From Micromonospora deserti (lineage in GTDB: Bacteria > Actinomycetota > Actinomycetes > Mycobacteriales > Micromonosporaceae), in NCBI RefSeq assembly GCF_003236335.1, contig NZ_POUB01000003.1, forward strand, positions 22,214 to 86,213: a stretch of DNA of 64,000 bases. The letters are read 5' to 3'. This document shows, piece by piece, positions 1-8,726 of the stretch; position 1 is the stretch's first letter, and each line of letters starts with the position of its first letter. Under the pieces are notes generated by a model that saw only the letters and a program-made list of their open reading frames with translations, made no database searches and was not told where the DNA came from. Position numbers and translations under genes: made by a program.

Positions 1-2
1 GC

Positions 3-227
3 CCGGACCGTACCCACACCAACATGTACGGCCACACCTACCAGATCTTCACCACCGCCTTCCGCGTCGAGGAGTGGGACGGCGAGCTGGCCAGGATGAC
101 CGACGAGACCGTGGACGCCGGCTTCTTCCACCGCGGGCAACTGCCGGCCCCGCTCTCCGCGAGCGTCCCCGAGACCCTCGCCGACCTCGACGTCTTCGAA
201 CAGACCAACCGCCTGATCCTCAAGTAA
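3..227 (+). CDS. NUDIX hydrolase, C-terminal end (5' truncated by window)
   Basis: An open frame enters from the window edge and stops with TAA at 225-227, leaving 74 residues. The acidic and aromatic pattern (YGHTYQIFTTAFRVEEWDG and a closing FEQTNRLIL) is what I associate with the C-terminal part of NUDIX pyrophosphohydrolases, but the diagnostic NUDIX box lies outside the window. The Met at 24 sits inside the domain and is not a credible start. The product is therefore a family guess. Confidence 0.5.
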   Translation, partial: PDRTHTNMYGHTYQIFTTAFRVEEWDGELARMTDETVDAGFFHRGQLPAPLSASVPETLADLDVFEQTNRLILK

Positions 228-256
228 CCCCACCGAGGCCGGCCGGGCGCGGCGGG

Positions 257-1936
257 TCAGAGCATCGTCTGGGACTTGGCCTCCATCTCGGCGGCGGCCT
301 CCTCCTTGGATTCCCGGGTCAACGGCTTGCCACCCGGGGCCGGGGCTGCTCCGCCGAACCCGTCCGCGCCGCCGGTGGTGGTGCCCCGCGGGCCGGCGCC
401 GCGCAGCTTCTCGTTGGGCAGGGCCACGGTGACCAGCACCGCCACGATCGCGATCAGGCCGGTCGTCACGAAGACCCGGTCCAGCGACTCGACGAACGCG
501 CCCTGCACGGCAGCGCGTACCGGGCCGGGCAGGGCCAGGATGGTGGCCGGGTCGTTGACCGAGATGTCCGCGCCCCCGCTCGCCACCACCTCGGCCTGCT
601 GCTGCGGCGGCAGCGCCGCGATCGCCCCCGGCAGCCGGTCGGCCAACGCGGCGGTGAGCCGGGTGGAGAGCACCGCGCCGAGGATGGCGACGCCGAACGA
701 GCCGCCCAGCGAGCGGAAGAACGTCGCCGAGGAGGTTCCGGCGCCCAGGTCCCGCATCGAGACGGCGTTCTGCACCGCGAGGATCAGCGACTGCATGCAG
801 AGCCCCAGCCCGACGCCGATCACCACCATGTAGCCGAACGCCGCCCACAGGGAGGTGTCCACCTGCAGCCGGCTGAACAACAGCATCCCGACCACGAGTA
901 CCCCGGAGCCGGCCACCGGGAACCACTTGTACCGGCCGATCCGGCTCATCGCCCGCCCGGTGAGCACGGAGGTGACGATGATGCCGGCCATCATCGGCAG
1001 CATCAGCAGACCACTGCGCGTCGGCGAGGCCCCCTTGACGATCTGCAGGTAGAGCGGGATGAAGATGATCGACCCGAACATCACCAGGCCGAGCACGAAC
1101 CCGGCCGAGTTGGCCAGCGCGAAGGTCGGGCTGCGGAACAGCCGCAGCGGCAGGATCGGCTCGGCGACCCGGGCCTCCTGGAGCACGAAGAGCACGCCCA
1201 GCACCGCGCCCGCGACGAAGAGCCCGATGATCACGCCGGAGTCCCAGGCGTACTCGTTGCCGCCCCAGCTGAGCGCCAGCAGCAGGCAGCTCACCCCGGC
1301 CACCAGCAACGCCGCGCCGAGCCAGTCGATGGCGTGCCGGCGCCGGGTGAACGGGATCAGCCGCATCACGTGGTAGCAGACCACGAGGGCGAGGATCGCC
1401 AACGGCACGTTGATGTAGAAGATCCACCGCCAGTTCGTCTCCGCGAAGTAGCCACCCACCAGCGGCCCGGCCACCGAGGAGAGCCCGAAGACCGCGCCGA
1501 AGAGGCCCTGGTAGCGACCGCGTTCCCGGGGGGACACCACGTCCGAGATGATGGTGAACGCCAGGGTCAGCAGGCCGCCCGCGCCCAGGCCCTGGATCCC
1601 TCGGGTCACGATCAGCTGGGTCATGTCCTGGGACAGGCCGGCCAGCAGCGAGCCGACCAGGAAGGTGCCGATCGAAAAGAGGAAGACCGGCCGGCGCCCG
1701 TACAGGTCGGCCATCTTGCCGTACAGCGGGGTCGAGGCGGTCGAGGCGAGCAGGTACGCGGTCACCACCCAGGAGTAGTGGTTGATCCCGCCCAGCTCAC
1801 CGACGATGGTCGGCAGCGCGGTGCCGACGATGGTCTGGTCGAGCGCCGCCAACAGCATGCCGGTCATCAGCCCGAACATCAGCAGCCGGAGCTGGCGGCC
1901 GGTCAGCGTGGGCGGATTGCTGTCCTCGATGGTCAC
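257..1936 (-). CDS. MFS drug exporter, DHA2 (EmrB/QacA) 14-TM family
   Basis: This 559-residue polytopic membrane protein should export drugs or other amphiphilic compounds by proton antiport. Residues after about 15 give the family's first helix (LMFGLMTGMLLAALDQTIVG, with the D-Q-T typical of DHA2) followed by the motif A loop GKMADLYGRRPVF. About 14 hydrophobic segments follow, and a charged Ala/Gly/Pro-rich tail closes it. The frame stays open far upstream, but GTG at 1936 is preceded by AGAGGCGAG and the sequence before it has no protein character, so I start there. It diverges from hldE. No regulator lies next to it. Confidence 0.88.
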   Translation of the reverse strand: MTIEDSNPPTLTGRQLRLLMFGLMTGMLLAALDQTIVGTALPTIVGELGGINHYSWVVTAYLLASTASTPLYGKMADLYGRRPVFLFSIGTFLVGSLLAGLSQDMTQLIVTRGIQGLGAGGLLTLAFTIISDVVSPRERGRYQGLFGAVFGLSSVAGPLVGGYFAETNWRWIFYINVPLAILALVVCYHVMRLIPFTRRRHAIDWLGAALLVAGVSCLLLALSWGGNEYAWDSGVIIGLFVAGAVLGVLFVLQEARVAEPILPLRLFRSPTFALANSAGFVLGLVMFGSIIFIPLYLQIVKGASPTRSGLLMLPMMAGIIVTSVLTGRAMSRIGRYKWFPVAGSGVLVVGMLLFSRLQVDTSLWAAFGYMVVIGVGLGLCMQSLILAVQNAVSMRDLGAGTSSATFFRSLGGSFGVAILGAVLSTRLTAALADRLPGAIAALPPQQQAEVVASGGADISVNDPATILALPGPVRAAVQGAFVESLDRVFVTTGLIAIVAVLVTVALPNEKLRGAGPRGTTTGGADGFGGAAPAPGGKPLTRESKEEAAAEMEAKSQTML

Positions 1937-2216
1937 CTCGCCTCTTTTCCCCACCGACCCCGAACATGCCCGTACACCGGAAAAACCCGCCTCCGGCGCG
2001 ATGGTGACGGCTGGACGTACTCGATCTCCCCCACGCCGCCGGCGCCAGGAACCCGTGCCCGACGTGTGGTCGCCGCCGTCGAGGTATCTCCGGCGCGGTA
2101 CGTCCGGTTCTCTTCCGGCCGAGGGGCCCGAGACGTGACGGCCACGCCCCGACGGCCCCAACCCCCGCCGCCCGGCGCCAGGTTTGACCCGGCGGACCGG
2201 GGGGACCCCGAAGGGC

Positions 2217-4013
2217 ATGGCAGGAGCAGCAGCGGAACAGCGCCGGCTCGCCACCGTCGTGGAGAGCTGGCGGGAACGTCCCGTCCTGGTCGTCGGCGAC
2301 GCCATGCTCGACGAGTGGCGGTTCGCCGAGTCCGACCGGCTCTGCCGCGAGGCGCCCGCCCCGGTCCTGACCCTGCGCCGGCGGATCTCCGCGGCCGGCG
2401 GGGCGGCGAACACCGCGGTGAACGTGGCGGCGCTCGGCGGCCGGGCCATGCTGGTGGCCCCGGTCGGCGCCGACGTGGCCGGCGACGAACTGCACGACTG
2501 TCTGGACCGTGCCGGCGTCTGGGACCGTACGGTCAACCAGCCGGGCCGCCCGACACCGGTGAAGCGGCGGATGCTGGCCGGCAACCAGATCCTGCTGCGC
2601 GAGGACTCCGGCGACCCCGACGACACGCTCGACGACGACGGGCTGGCCCGGCTGCTCACCGCACTCGACTGCGCCACCGAGGAGCTGAGCGCCGCCGCCG
2701 GTGGCGAGGCTCCGACCCTGGTGGTCTGCGACTACGGCCTCGGGGCGCTGCCCGCACCGGTACGCGCCTGGCTGGTCGCCCGGCGGGAGCGCTACGCCAC
2801 CGTCGCGCTGGACGCACACGACCTGGCCGACTGGCGGGGACTCGCCCCGACCGTGGTGACCCCGAGCTTCGCCGAGGCCACCCGGCTGCTCGCCCGGGCC
2901 GCCACCCGGCCGGCCGGCCGCAGCGAGCTGCACCTGGACCACCCCGACGGCGACCCGGCCGACGGCCCCTCCGAGCTCACCGTCGGCGCCGCCCCGGGCG
3001 GCGCCGACCGCACCGGCCCCTACGGCACGACGGCCGGTGCCGCCGGCCCGACCGGGGAGCCGACGCCCAGCGAGGACCGGGTGGCGATGACCGGCGACGG
3101 GCTCAGCGTGACCGGCACCGGGGTGACCGTGAACGCCAGCGCCGGCGAGGGGGTGGACCGGGCGGTGCTGGCCGAGTCCCGCCTGGCCGAGCTGCGCGCG
3201 CACACCGGCGCCGACGTGGTGGCGGTAACCCTGGACACCGACGGGGCGGTGGTCGCCGGCGCCGACGGTGAGCCCCGGCGCAGCCACAGCACGCCCGTAC
3301 CGGCCAGCCACGCGGTCGGGGCGGGCGACGCGTACCTGGCGGCGATGACGCTGGCCCTGGCCGCCGACGCGGCACTGCCCACCGCAGCTCAGCTGGCCCA
3401 GCTCGCCGCCACGATCACCGTCTCGGACACCGGCACCTGCGTGTGCCGCCGGGAGGACCTGCTCGCCGCGCTGGACGCCCCGGTCGGCGGGGCCGACCAG
3501 CCGGCACTGATCGACGCCGACCAGCTGGCGGCCATCGTGGCCGACCACCGGCGGGCCGACCGCTCGGTGGTGTTCACCAACGGCTGCTTCGACGTGCTGC
3601 ACCGCGGGCACGTCCGGTACCTGGAGCAGGCCCGGAGGCTCGGCGACCTGCTGGTGGTGGCAGTCAACTCCGACGGCAGCGTCCGCCGGTTGAAGGGGCC
3701 GGACCGGCCGGTGAACCCGGTCGAGGACCGGGCCGCCCTGCTCGCCGCGCTGGCCTGTGTGGACCACGTGGTGGTCTTCGAGGACGACTCCCCGGCGGGG
3801 CTGATCGAGCGGGTCCGCCCCGATATCTACGTCAAGGGCGGCGACTATCCGCCCGAGATGGTGCCCGAGGCGCCGCTGGTCCGCCGGCTCGGTGGCCAGG
3901 TGCGCACCCTCGGGTACGTGCCGGACCGCTCCACCTCGGCGATCATCGACCGGATCCGGGCCCACGGCCAGGAGCGGGAGACGGGTTCCTCCATCCCGAG
4001 CACGCCGTCGTGA
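2217..4013 (+). CDS. hldE: Bifunctional heptose-7-phosphate kinase / heptose-1-phosphate nucleotidyltransferase (HldE-like)
   Basis: The N-terminal PfkB sugar-kinase domain has the GGAANTAVN signature near residue 62 and the second signature around GAGD, catalytic Asp at 371. The C-terminal cytidylyltransferase-fold domain begins near residue 450 with TNGCFDVLHRGH (nucleotide-binding H462-x-G-H465) and ends with the YVKGGDY segment. By family the enzyme phosphorylates and then nucleotidylates a heptose phosphate in the cytoplasm, supplying the two glycosyltransferases next door. Residues about 227-317 of the kinase domain are a Gly/Pro/Thr-rich insertion with no kinase character. ATG 2217 is chosen; TTG 2184 in frame would add 11 residues. 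Its stop overlaps the next gene's start in GTGA. Confidence 0.85.
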   Translation: MAGAAAEQRRLATVVESWRERPVLVVGDAMLDEWRFAESDRLCREAPAPVLTLRRRISAAGGAANTAVNVAALGGRAMLVAPVGADVAGDELHDCLDRAGVWDRTVNQPGRPTPVKRRMLAGNQILLREDSGDPDDTLDDDGLARLLTALDCATEELSAAAGGEAPTLVVCDYGLGALPAPVRAWLVARRERYATVALDAHDLADWRGLAPTVVTPSFAEATRLLARAATRPAGRSELHLDHPDGDPADGPSELTVGAAPGGADRTGPYGTTAGAAGPTGEPTPSEDRVAMTGDGLSVTGTGVTVNASAGEGVDRAVLAESRLAELRAHTGADVVAVTLDTDGAVVAGADGEPRRSHSTPVPASHAVGAGDAYLAAMTLALAADAALPTAAQLAQLAATITVSDTGTCVCRREDLLAALDAPVGGADQPALIDADQLAAIVADHRRADRSVVFTNGCFDVLHRGHVRYLEQARRLGDLLVVAVNSDGSVRRLKGPDRPVNPVEDRAALLAALACVDHVVVFEDDSPAGLIERVRPDIYVKGGDYPPEMVPEAPLVRRLGGQVRTLGYVPDRSTSAIIDRIRAHGQERETGSSIPSTPS

Positions 4014-4888
4014 GCCGGCCACTCGACCTCGGCACGCCCGAGCAGTTCCGTGCCGGGCGGCTGCTGGACGTGCTGATCCCGACCCGCAACCGTCCCGCCG
4101 AGTTGGCGGTCACCCTCTCCGGGCTGGCCGCCCAGGAGGGCGTGCCCGGCTTCGGCGTGGTGATCAGTGACCAGTCCGACGGCGAGCCCGCATACCTGGA
4201 TCCGGCGGCGGCCACCATGATCCGCGCGCTGCGCCACCGGGAGCACCCGGTGCTGCTGACCCGCCGGCTGCCCCGCCGCGGGTTGGCCGAGCACCGGGCC
4301 TACCTGCTCGCCACCTCCGCCGCCCGGTACGTGCTCTGCCTCGACGACGACGTCTGGCTGGAGCCGGGCGCGGTGCGCCGGCTGGTCACCGCGATCGAGG
4401 AACTGGGCTGCGGCTTCGTCGGCAACGGGGTGCACGGGCTGTCCTACGTCGACGACGTCCGGCCGGAGACGCACCGGCACTACGAGGAGTGGACCGGCCG
4501 CCCCACCCCGGAGCGGATCCGCCCGGGCACGCCGGAGTGGCACCGGGCGTCGATCCACTCGGCGGCGAACCTGCTGCACGTGACGCAGAAGCTCGACCTG
4601 CCGCCGGGGGCGTGGCGGGCGTACAAGGTCTCCTGGATCGGCGGCTGCGTGCTCTACGACCGGGCCAAGCTGGTCGACTCGGGTGGCTACGACTTCTGGC
4701 GGCGGGTGCAGGAAAAGCACCAGGGCGAGGACGTCGCCGCCCAGCTCGCGGTGCTGGCGAGGCACGGCGGCGCGGGTGTGCTGCCCAGCGGGGCGTACCA
4801 CCTGGAGTCACCGACCACCGTCACCGACCGGGACGTGGAAGCGTGGGAGGTCGTCCTCGCCGAGGAGGACGCGGCCCAGCCCGCCTGA
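4010..4888 (+). CDS. Family 2 glycosyltransferase
   Basis: This protein of 292 residues starts with the GT-A fold opening LLDVLIPTRNRPAEL, and the metal and donor-binding acidic run DDD is at 112-114 inside CLDDDVWLEPG. GTG 4010 overlaps the hldE stop by four bases, so the genes are translationally coupled. It probably adds a sugar, plausibly the heptose made by HldE, to a cell-surface glycan. A GGCVLYDRA segment and a GEDVAAQL segment near the C terminus fit the acceptor side and catalytic-base region of GT2 enzymes. The acceptor cannot be read from sequence. Confidence 0.82.
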   Translation: MSRPLDLGTPEQFRAGRLLDVLIPTRNRPAELAVTLSGLAAQEGVPGFGVVISDQSDGEPAYLDPAAATMIRALRHREHPVLLTRRLPRRGLAEHRAYLLATSAARYVLCLDDDVWLEPGAVRRLVTAIEELGCGFVGNGVHGLSYVDDVRPETHRHYEEWTGRPTPERIRPGTPEWHRASIHSAANLLHVTQKLDLPPGAWRAYKVSWIGGCVLYDRAKLVDSGGYDFWRRVQEKHQGEDVAAQLAVLARHGGAGVLPSGAYHLESPTTVTDRDVEAWEVVLAEEDAAQPA

Positions 4889-4925
4889 CGACCGGCGCTC
4901 ACACCGCGGCCCGGCGACCGGCGGC

Positions 4926-6083
4926 TCAGCCGGCGCTCGACCGCGCCCCGGCGCCCGGCGGTTCAGGGGCCCCGGGCTGCGGGTGCAGCAGCTCCCGGGC
5001 AGACTCCAGCACCTCCACCACCGGCACGTCCGTGACGAACGAATCCCGGTGCGGGCACTCGCCGTCCCCGGGCCGGTGCGGGTAGATGCCGGGGGTGCAG
5101 TCCACGCCGCAGACCGGGCAGTGCACGGCCCAGGAACTGATCGGCCGGTGCCGGCCGCGCAGCGGGTTCCCCGTGTTGATCAGGTTGCCCACCCAGTAGA
5201 TGCCGACGGTCGCCGTGCCCACCGCGGCGGCCAGGTGCAGCGGGCCGGTGTCGTTGGAGACCACCAGGTCGCAACCGGCGTAGCAGGCGGCCAGCCCGCC
5301 CAGGCTGAGCGTGCCCACCTGCGGCCGGACCGGCACGCCGGCCGCCGCGACCACCCGGTCCACCACCTCCTGCTCCGCGGGGGTGCCGGTGACCAGCACC
5401 TCGTAGCCGTCGCCGGCCAGCTCGCGGGCCACCTCGGCGAAGCGTTCGGCGGGCCAGCGCCGCCGGGTGTCGGTGGCGCCGGGGTGCAGCGCCACCCGGG
5501 GCCGTTCCGGCGGGCCGAGCACCTCGGCCGCCTCGGCCCGGTCGGCGTCGGTGACCGCCAGCGCCGGCACGATGGTGGTGGCCGGGGCGCCGACCAGCGC
5601 GGCCACCTCCAGATAGCGGATCACCTCGTGCTGGTAGTAGACGTACCGGATCCAGCGGTCCAGCGGCGGCGCCTCCTCGGTACGCAGCCCGGCGGTGATC
5701 CGCGCCCCGAGACCGCCGACCACCGGGTTGGAGTTCGCCCCGCCCCCGTGCAGCTGCAACGCCAGATCGAAACGTTCCTTGCGGGCTGCGGCCAGGAAGT
5801 CCTCCATCGCGGACTGCGGCTCACCGGACTCCGGTTGACGGATCCCGGGCGCGGGCGGCACCACCAGCACCCGGTCCACCGGGCCGGGCCGGTCGCGCCA
5901 GAGCTTCGCGTGCCACGGCGCGCCGAGCAGCACGATCTCCGCCGAGGGGTACGCGGCCCGCAGCGCGTCCAGGGCCGGCAGGACGAAGATGAAGTCGCCG
6001 AGGGCATTGGCCCGCAGCACGGCGATCCGCTCGACGTCAGGCACGCGCTCGGCGGTGGGGCCGAGCAGGCTCGGGATGACCAC
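4926..6083 (-). CDS. Family 9 glycosyltransferase (heptosyltransferase-like)
   Basis: The 385 residues have the GT9 hallmarks: an N-terminal RIAVLRANALGDFIFVLP strand-helix, a mid-protein PRVALHPGA, and the donor-binding VVSNDTGPLHLAAAVG near residue 280. GT9 enzymes transfer ADP-heptose or related sugars. The convergent position 37 bp from the hldE-GT2 pair suggests a shared heptosylated cell-wall or capsule product. A late Cys cluster (VHCPVCGVDCTPG) may bind metal and is not part of the classical LPS enzymes. The start is GTG 6083. Confidence 0.85.
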   Translation of the reverse strand: MVIPSLLGPTAERVPDVERIAVLRANALGDFIFVLPALDALRAAYPSAEIVLLGAPWHAKLWRDRPGPVDRVLVVPPAPGIRQPESGEPQSAMEDFLAAARKERFDLALQLHGGGANSNPVVGGLGARITAGLRTEEAPPLDRWIRYVYYQHEVIRYLEVAALVGAPATTIVPALAVTDADRAEAAEVLGPPERPRVALHPGATDTRRRWPAERFAEVARELAGDGYEVLVTGTPAEQEVVDRVVAAAGVPVRPQVGTLSLGGLAACYAGCDLVVSNDTGPLHLAAAVGTATVGIYWVGNLINTGNPLRGRHRPISSWAVHCPVCGVDCTPGIYPHRPGDGECPHRDSFVTDVPVVEVLESARELLHPQPGAPEPPGAGARSSAG

Positions 6084-6092
6084 GGGCCCCCG

Positions 6093-6623
6093 CTACGGCT
6101 GGTCGATCCCGCCGGCGGCGGTGTCCGGATGGTGCAGTTCCCGGTCCGCGGCCGGGTCGATCGGCACACGCCCGGGCTGGCCGGCGGCGCGGCCGACGGT
6201 GATGGTGCGCGGCGCGGGCCGGGCCGCGCGGGGCAGCCGGACCCGGAGCAGGCCGTGGTCCATCACCGCGTCGATGGCGTCCGGGTCCACCCGGGACGGC
6301 AGGTCCACGCGGTACTCGAAGCCACGGGTCTCGAAGCCGCCGGGAATGCCGTGGTCGGCGTTGACCTCGGCCTCGGAGCGGGCCCGCACGCAGAGTTCGC
6401 GGTCGTCCAGCTCGACAGCCACCTCCTCCGGCGCCACCCCGGGCAGCCGGACGACGGCCTCCCAGCCGTCGGCGGTCTCGGCCAGCTCGACGTCCGGCGG
6501 CCCGGACCGCCCGCCGACCAGCCGGCGCAGCTCGGTACGGAGCGACTGCAGCTCAGCCATCGGGTCCCAGCCCTGCTGCCGGCCGCGCCAGGCCCGGCCG
6601 AACCCGCCGCTCAGTTCGCTCAT
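6093..6623 (-). CDS. Hsp20/alpha-crystallin family small heat-shock protein
   Basis: This is a 176-residue cytoplasmic holdase candidate. An N-terminal arm with RTELRRLVGG is followed by an alpha-crystallin domain (EAVVRLPGVAPEEVAVELDD through FEYRVDLPSRVDPDAI and the closing HGLLRVRLPR). The tail is Pro/Arg/His-rich rather than carrying a clear I-x-I motif. ATG 6623 has AGAGGTG upstream and overlaps the stop of the membrane-protein gene by one base (TGATG), so the two are one operon. Confidence 0.85.
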   Translation of the reverse strand: MSELSGGFGRAWRGRQQGWDPMAELQSLRTELRRLVGGRSGPPDVELAETADGWEAVVRLPGVAPEEVAVELDDRELCVRARSEAEVNADHGIPGGFETRGFEYRVDLPSRVDPDAIDAVMDHGLLRVRLPRAARPAPRTITVGRAAGQPGRVPIDPAADRELHHPDTAAGGIDQP

Positions 6624-7126
6624 CACACCTCTCCGATCCGCTGGGTGGCCGCCGGGGGCCGCAGTGAGCTGGGCGCGTCCAGGCCGGCCTCCCGGTCGAC
6701 GCCGACGCCGAGCCGGTCGACCAGTTCCCCGCCCAGCCAGGCGCTGACGCTGAGGATGGCCAGCGCGACCACCTCGATGGCGATCAGCGCGCCGCCGGCG
6801 GCCCGGGAATCGGCGTTGAGCCGGACCACCCAGACCGCGGCGAAGAGCAGGACGACGGCCACGTTGGCGGCGGCGTGGGTGAGCGCCACCCGCTTCGCCC
6901 GGGTGCCGGACGGGATAGCCAGCAGGTCGAACGCCCCGGCCGCCGCGGCGAGCAGGCCGCCGACCAGGCCGACGGTGATGTTCCAGTACGCGACCTCGCC
7001 GAGGAAGTCCGGGCCGCCCACGGTGTCGACGATGTCGAAGAGCACCGCGGTGACCAGCAGGCCCACCGGGAACATCACCAGCATGGGGTGGACAGGGTGG
7101 CCCAGTATCTTGAGTCGGCTCTCCAT
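6623..7126 (-). CDS. DUF2231 four-helix membrane protein
   Basis: This 167-residue protein opens with ILGHPVHPMLVMFPVGLL, the His/Pro signature of DUF2231, and has four hydrophobic helices in total. The family is widespread in actinobacteria and of unknown function; the paired histidines suggest heme or metal binding, which is inference. It is the first gene of a two-gene operon with Hsp20. Confidence 0.8.
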   Translation of the reverse strand: MESRLKILGHPVHPMLVMFPVGLLVTAVLFDIVDTVGGPDFLGEVAYWNITVGLVGGLLAAAAGAFDLLAIPSGTRAKRVALTHAAANVAVVLLFAAVWVVRLNADSRAAGGALIAIEVVALAILSVSAWLGGELVDRLGVGVDREAGLDAPSSLRPPAATQRIGEV

Positions 7127-7308
7127 CTCCGGGCCTCCACTGCTCGGTCGCTCCGGGCGCGTCGGGTGAGGCGGTACCCCCGGCTCGGGAGGGCAAACCT
7201 CGCGCTGGTGACGCCCGCCTAGGCTGGTGGGCGGCGGCTCGCCCGTCGGGCCGCCCCGCCCGCGGCGCGGCTCGCCGCCATCGGGGTCAACGGTCGGGGG
7301 AGGATCAC

Positions 7309-7926
7309 GTGACGGTGGAGATCACGTCGCACGAGGAGTTGCGGGAGTTGCTGGGCACGCCCACCGCACGGGCCGTCGACAAGGAGCGCACCCGGCTGCA
7401 CGTGCGGGACCGGCAGTGGCTCGCCGCGTCACCGTTCTGCCTGGTCGCCACCGCCGGCGCGGACGGCACCTGCGACGTGTCGCCGAAGGGCGACCCGCCC
7501 GGCTTCGCCCTGGTGCTCGACGACCAGACCATCGCCATCCCCGAGCGGCCGGGCAACCGGCGCGCCGACGGCTACCGCAACATCCTGGACAACCCGCACG
7601 TCGGGCTGATCTTCCTGATTCCCGGGCGCACCGACACCCTGCGGATCAACGGCCGCGCCCGGCTGGTCCGGGACGCCCCCTGGTTCGATGACATGGTCGT
7701 CCGGGGGCACCGGCCGGTGCTCGCCGTCGTCGTGGAGATCGAGCAGGTCTTCTACCACTGCGCCAAGGCGTTCCTCCGCTCCGAGCTGTGGCAGCCGGAG
7801 ACCTGGCAGCCGGACGTCCTGCCGACCCGGGCCCGGCTGGTCAAGGAGGTGGAGGCGCCGGCCGAGAGCCTCGCCGACCTGGAACGCCACTACGGCCCGG
7901 ACTACGCCAGGAACATCTACGTCTGA
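7309..7926 (+). CDS. Pyridoxamine-5'-phosphate-oxidase-fold flavoprotein (MSMEG_1061-like)
   Basis: A 205-residue split-barrel protein. The strand SPFCLVATAGADGTCDVSPKGD, the IPERPGNRRADGYRNIL turn and VGLIFLIPGR...LRINGRA are the FMN-binding core of PPOX-type proteins. FHCAKAF-like YHCAKAFLRSELW near residue 145 is typical of the subfamily whose members I know as MSMEG_1061-type. It likely binds FMN or F420 and reduces an unknown small molecule. GTG 7309 follows GGGGGAGG at good spacing. Monocistronic. Confidence 0.82.
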   Translation: MTVEITSHEELRELLGTPTARAVDKERTRLHVRDRQWLAASPFCLVATAGADGTCDVSPKGDPPGFALVLDDQTIAIPERPGNRRADGYRNILDNPHVGLIFLIPGRTDTLRINGRARLVRDAPWFDDMVVRGHRPVLAVVVEIEQVFYHCAKAFLRSELWQPETWQPDVLPTRARLVKEVEAPAESLADLERHYGPDYARNIYV

Positions 7927-7977
7927 CCGTCGCCCCGGCACGCATCTCCCGTCAGGCCGGTCCACTCTGGCGACCGA

Positions 7978-8193
7978 CTACCTGCCCGGGCCGACGAGGT
8001 CGTAGCCGGCCTCCTCGACCGCGGCGCGCACCTCGGCGACGGCGAGGTCCCGGTCGCTGGTGATGATCACCGTACCCGCCTCGACGTCCACCGCCACGGC
8101 GGTGACGCCGGCGAGGCGTTCGATCTCGTCGGTGACGAAGCCGGCGCAGTGCCCGCAGGCCATGCCGCTCACGGCGTACGTCTTCGCGGTCAT
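7978..8193 (-). CDS. copZ: Heavy-metal-associated domain copper chaperone (CopZ-like)
   Basis: The 71 residues form one HMA fold with the metal site GMACGHCAGF (C13 and C16, counting from Met 1), followed by VTAVAVDVEAGTVII. It would carry Cu(I) to a P-type ATPase, but no such ATPase is in the window. The first metal-loop position is Ala-Cys-Gly-His-Cys rather than the common Thr-Cys. Its ATG overlaps the preceding stop by four bases. Confidence 0.85.
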   Translation of the reverse strand: MTAKTYAVSGMACGHCAGFVTDEIERLAGVTAVAVDVEAGTVIITSDRDLAVAEVRAAVEEAGYDLVGPGR

Positions 8194-8651
8194 GCCCCCG
8201 CCTCTCGCCCGTCGGGGGCCGGCCGCCCGTTCTCGGCTGCGACGTCCACGCCGACGCCGTCGCGGGCGGCGGGGATGGTGCGGGTGAGCATCTTCGCTCG
8301 CCGCATCCGGCCGTCGGGCGTGAACTGCCCGAAGAAGTACACCTCGACGGCGAGGGCTCGCTTGCGGTCCCGCACGTGGAGGGTGTAATGCGCGGCAATC
8401 CGGTCCCCGTCCGCCAGCGCCTCGTGCACCTCCAGCCGGCCGCTGGGCCGGTTCTTGCGCACCGGCCGGGTGTGCGCGATCAGCTTGTCCCGGTCCATCC
8501 GGTGCCCGTCGGCGATCTGGACCACGTCCGGCGTGTGGTAGCGGTCGACGATCAGTGCGGGGTCCCCGTCGCTGCGCAACAGCTCGCCCATGTAGGAGGT
8601 GAAGAAATCGGCGATGAACTGCTTCGGATCGGAGGCGTTTAGAGATCTCAT
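8190..8651 (-). CDS. NTF2/SnoaL-like protein
   Basis: A 153-residue alpha+beta protein whose pattern (FIADFFTSYMGELL, IVDRYHTPDVVQIADGHRMD, ADGDRIAAHYTLHVRDR, VEVYFFGQFTPDGRM) matches the SnoaL/ketosteroid-isomerase cone fold. The substrate is unknown. It is the first gene of an operon with the copper chaperone and diverges from a TetR gene, so it is probably the gene that regulator controls. Confidence 0.75.
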   Translation of the reverse strand: MRSLNASDPKQFIADFFTSYMGELLRSDGDPALIVDRYHTPDVVQIADGHRMDRDKLIAHTRPVRKNRPSGRLEVHEALADGDRIAAHYTLHVRDRKRALAVEVYFFGQFTPDGRMRRAKMLTRTIPAARDGVGVDVAAENGRPAPDGREAGA

Positions 8652-8683
8652 GGCGTTCCCGTCATGGGCGCGGATCAGGTAAC

Positions 8684-8700
8684 TCTTACAGCCTGTAAGA
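8684..8700. promoter_or_regulatory. TetR operator: perfect 8-1-8 palindrome
   Basis: TCTTACAG-C-CTGTAAGA is an exact inverted repeat in the 75-base gap between the divergent NTF2-like gene (start 8651) and the TetR gene (start 8727). Spacing and symmetry are those of a dimeric TetR site able to repress both promoters. Confidence 0.7.
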
Positions 8701-8726
8701 TATTCGTCGTCGACAACTTTGGCAAG

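Noticed and set aside
74..3271. 1065-residue open frame on the plus strand
   Set aside because: Arg/Gly/Pro-dominated translation antisense to the MFS gene and out of frame with hldE; a GC-driven shadow.
4683..7169. 828-residue plus-strand frame
   Set aside because: Runs antisense to GT9, Hsp20 and DUF2231, which all have strong family motifs.
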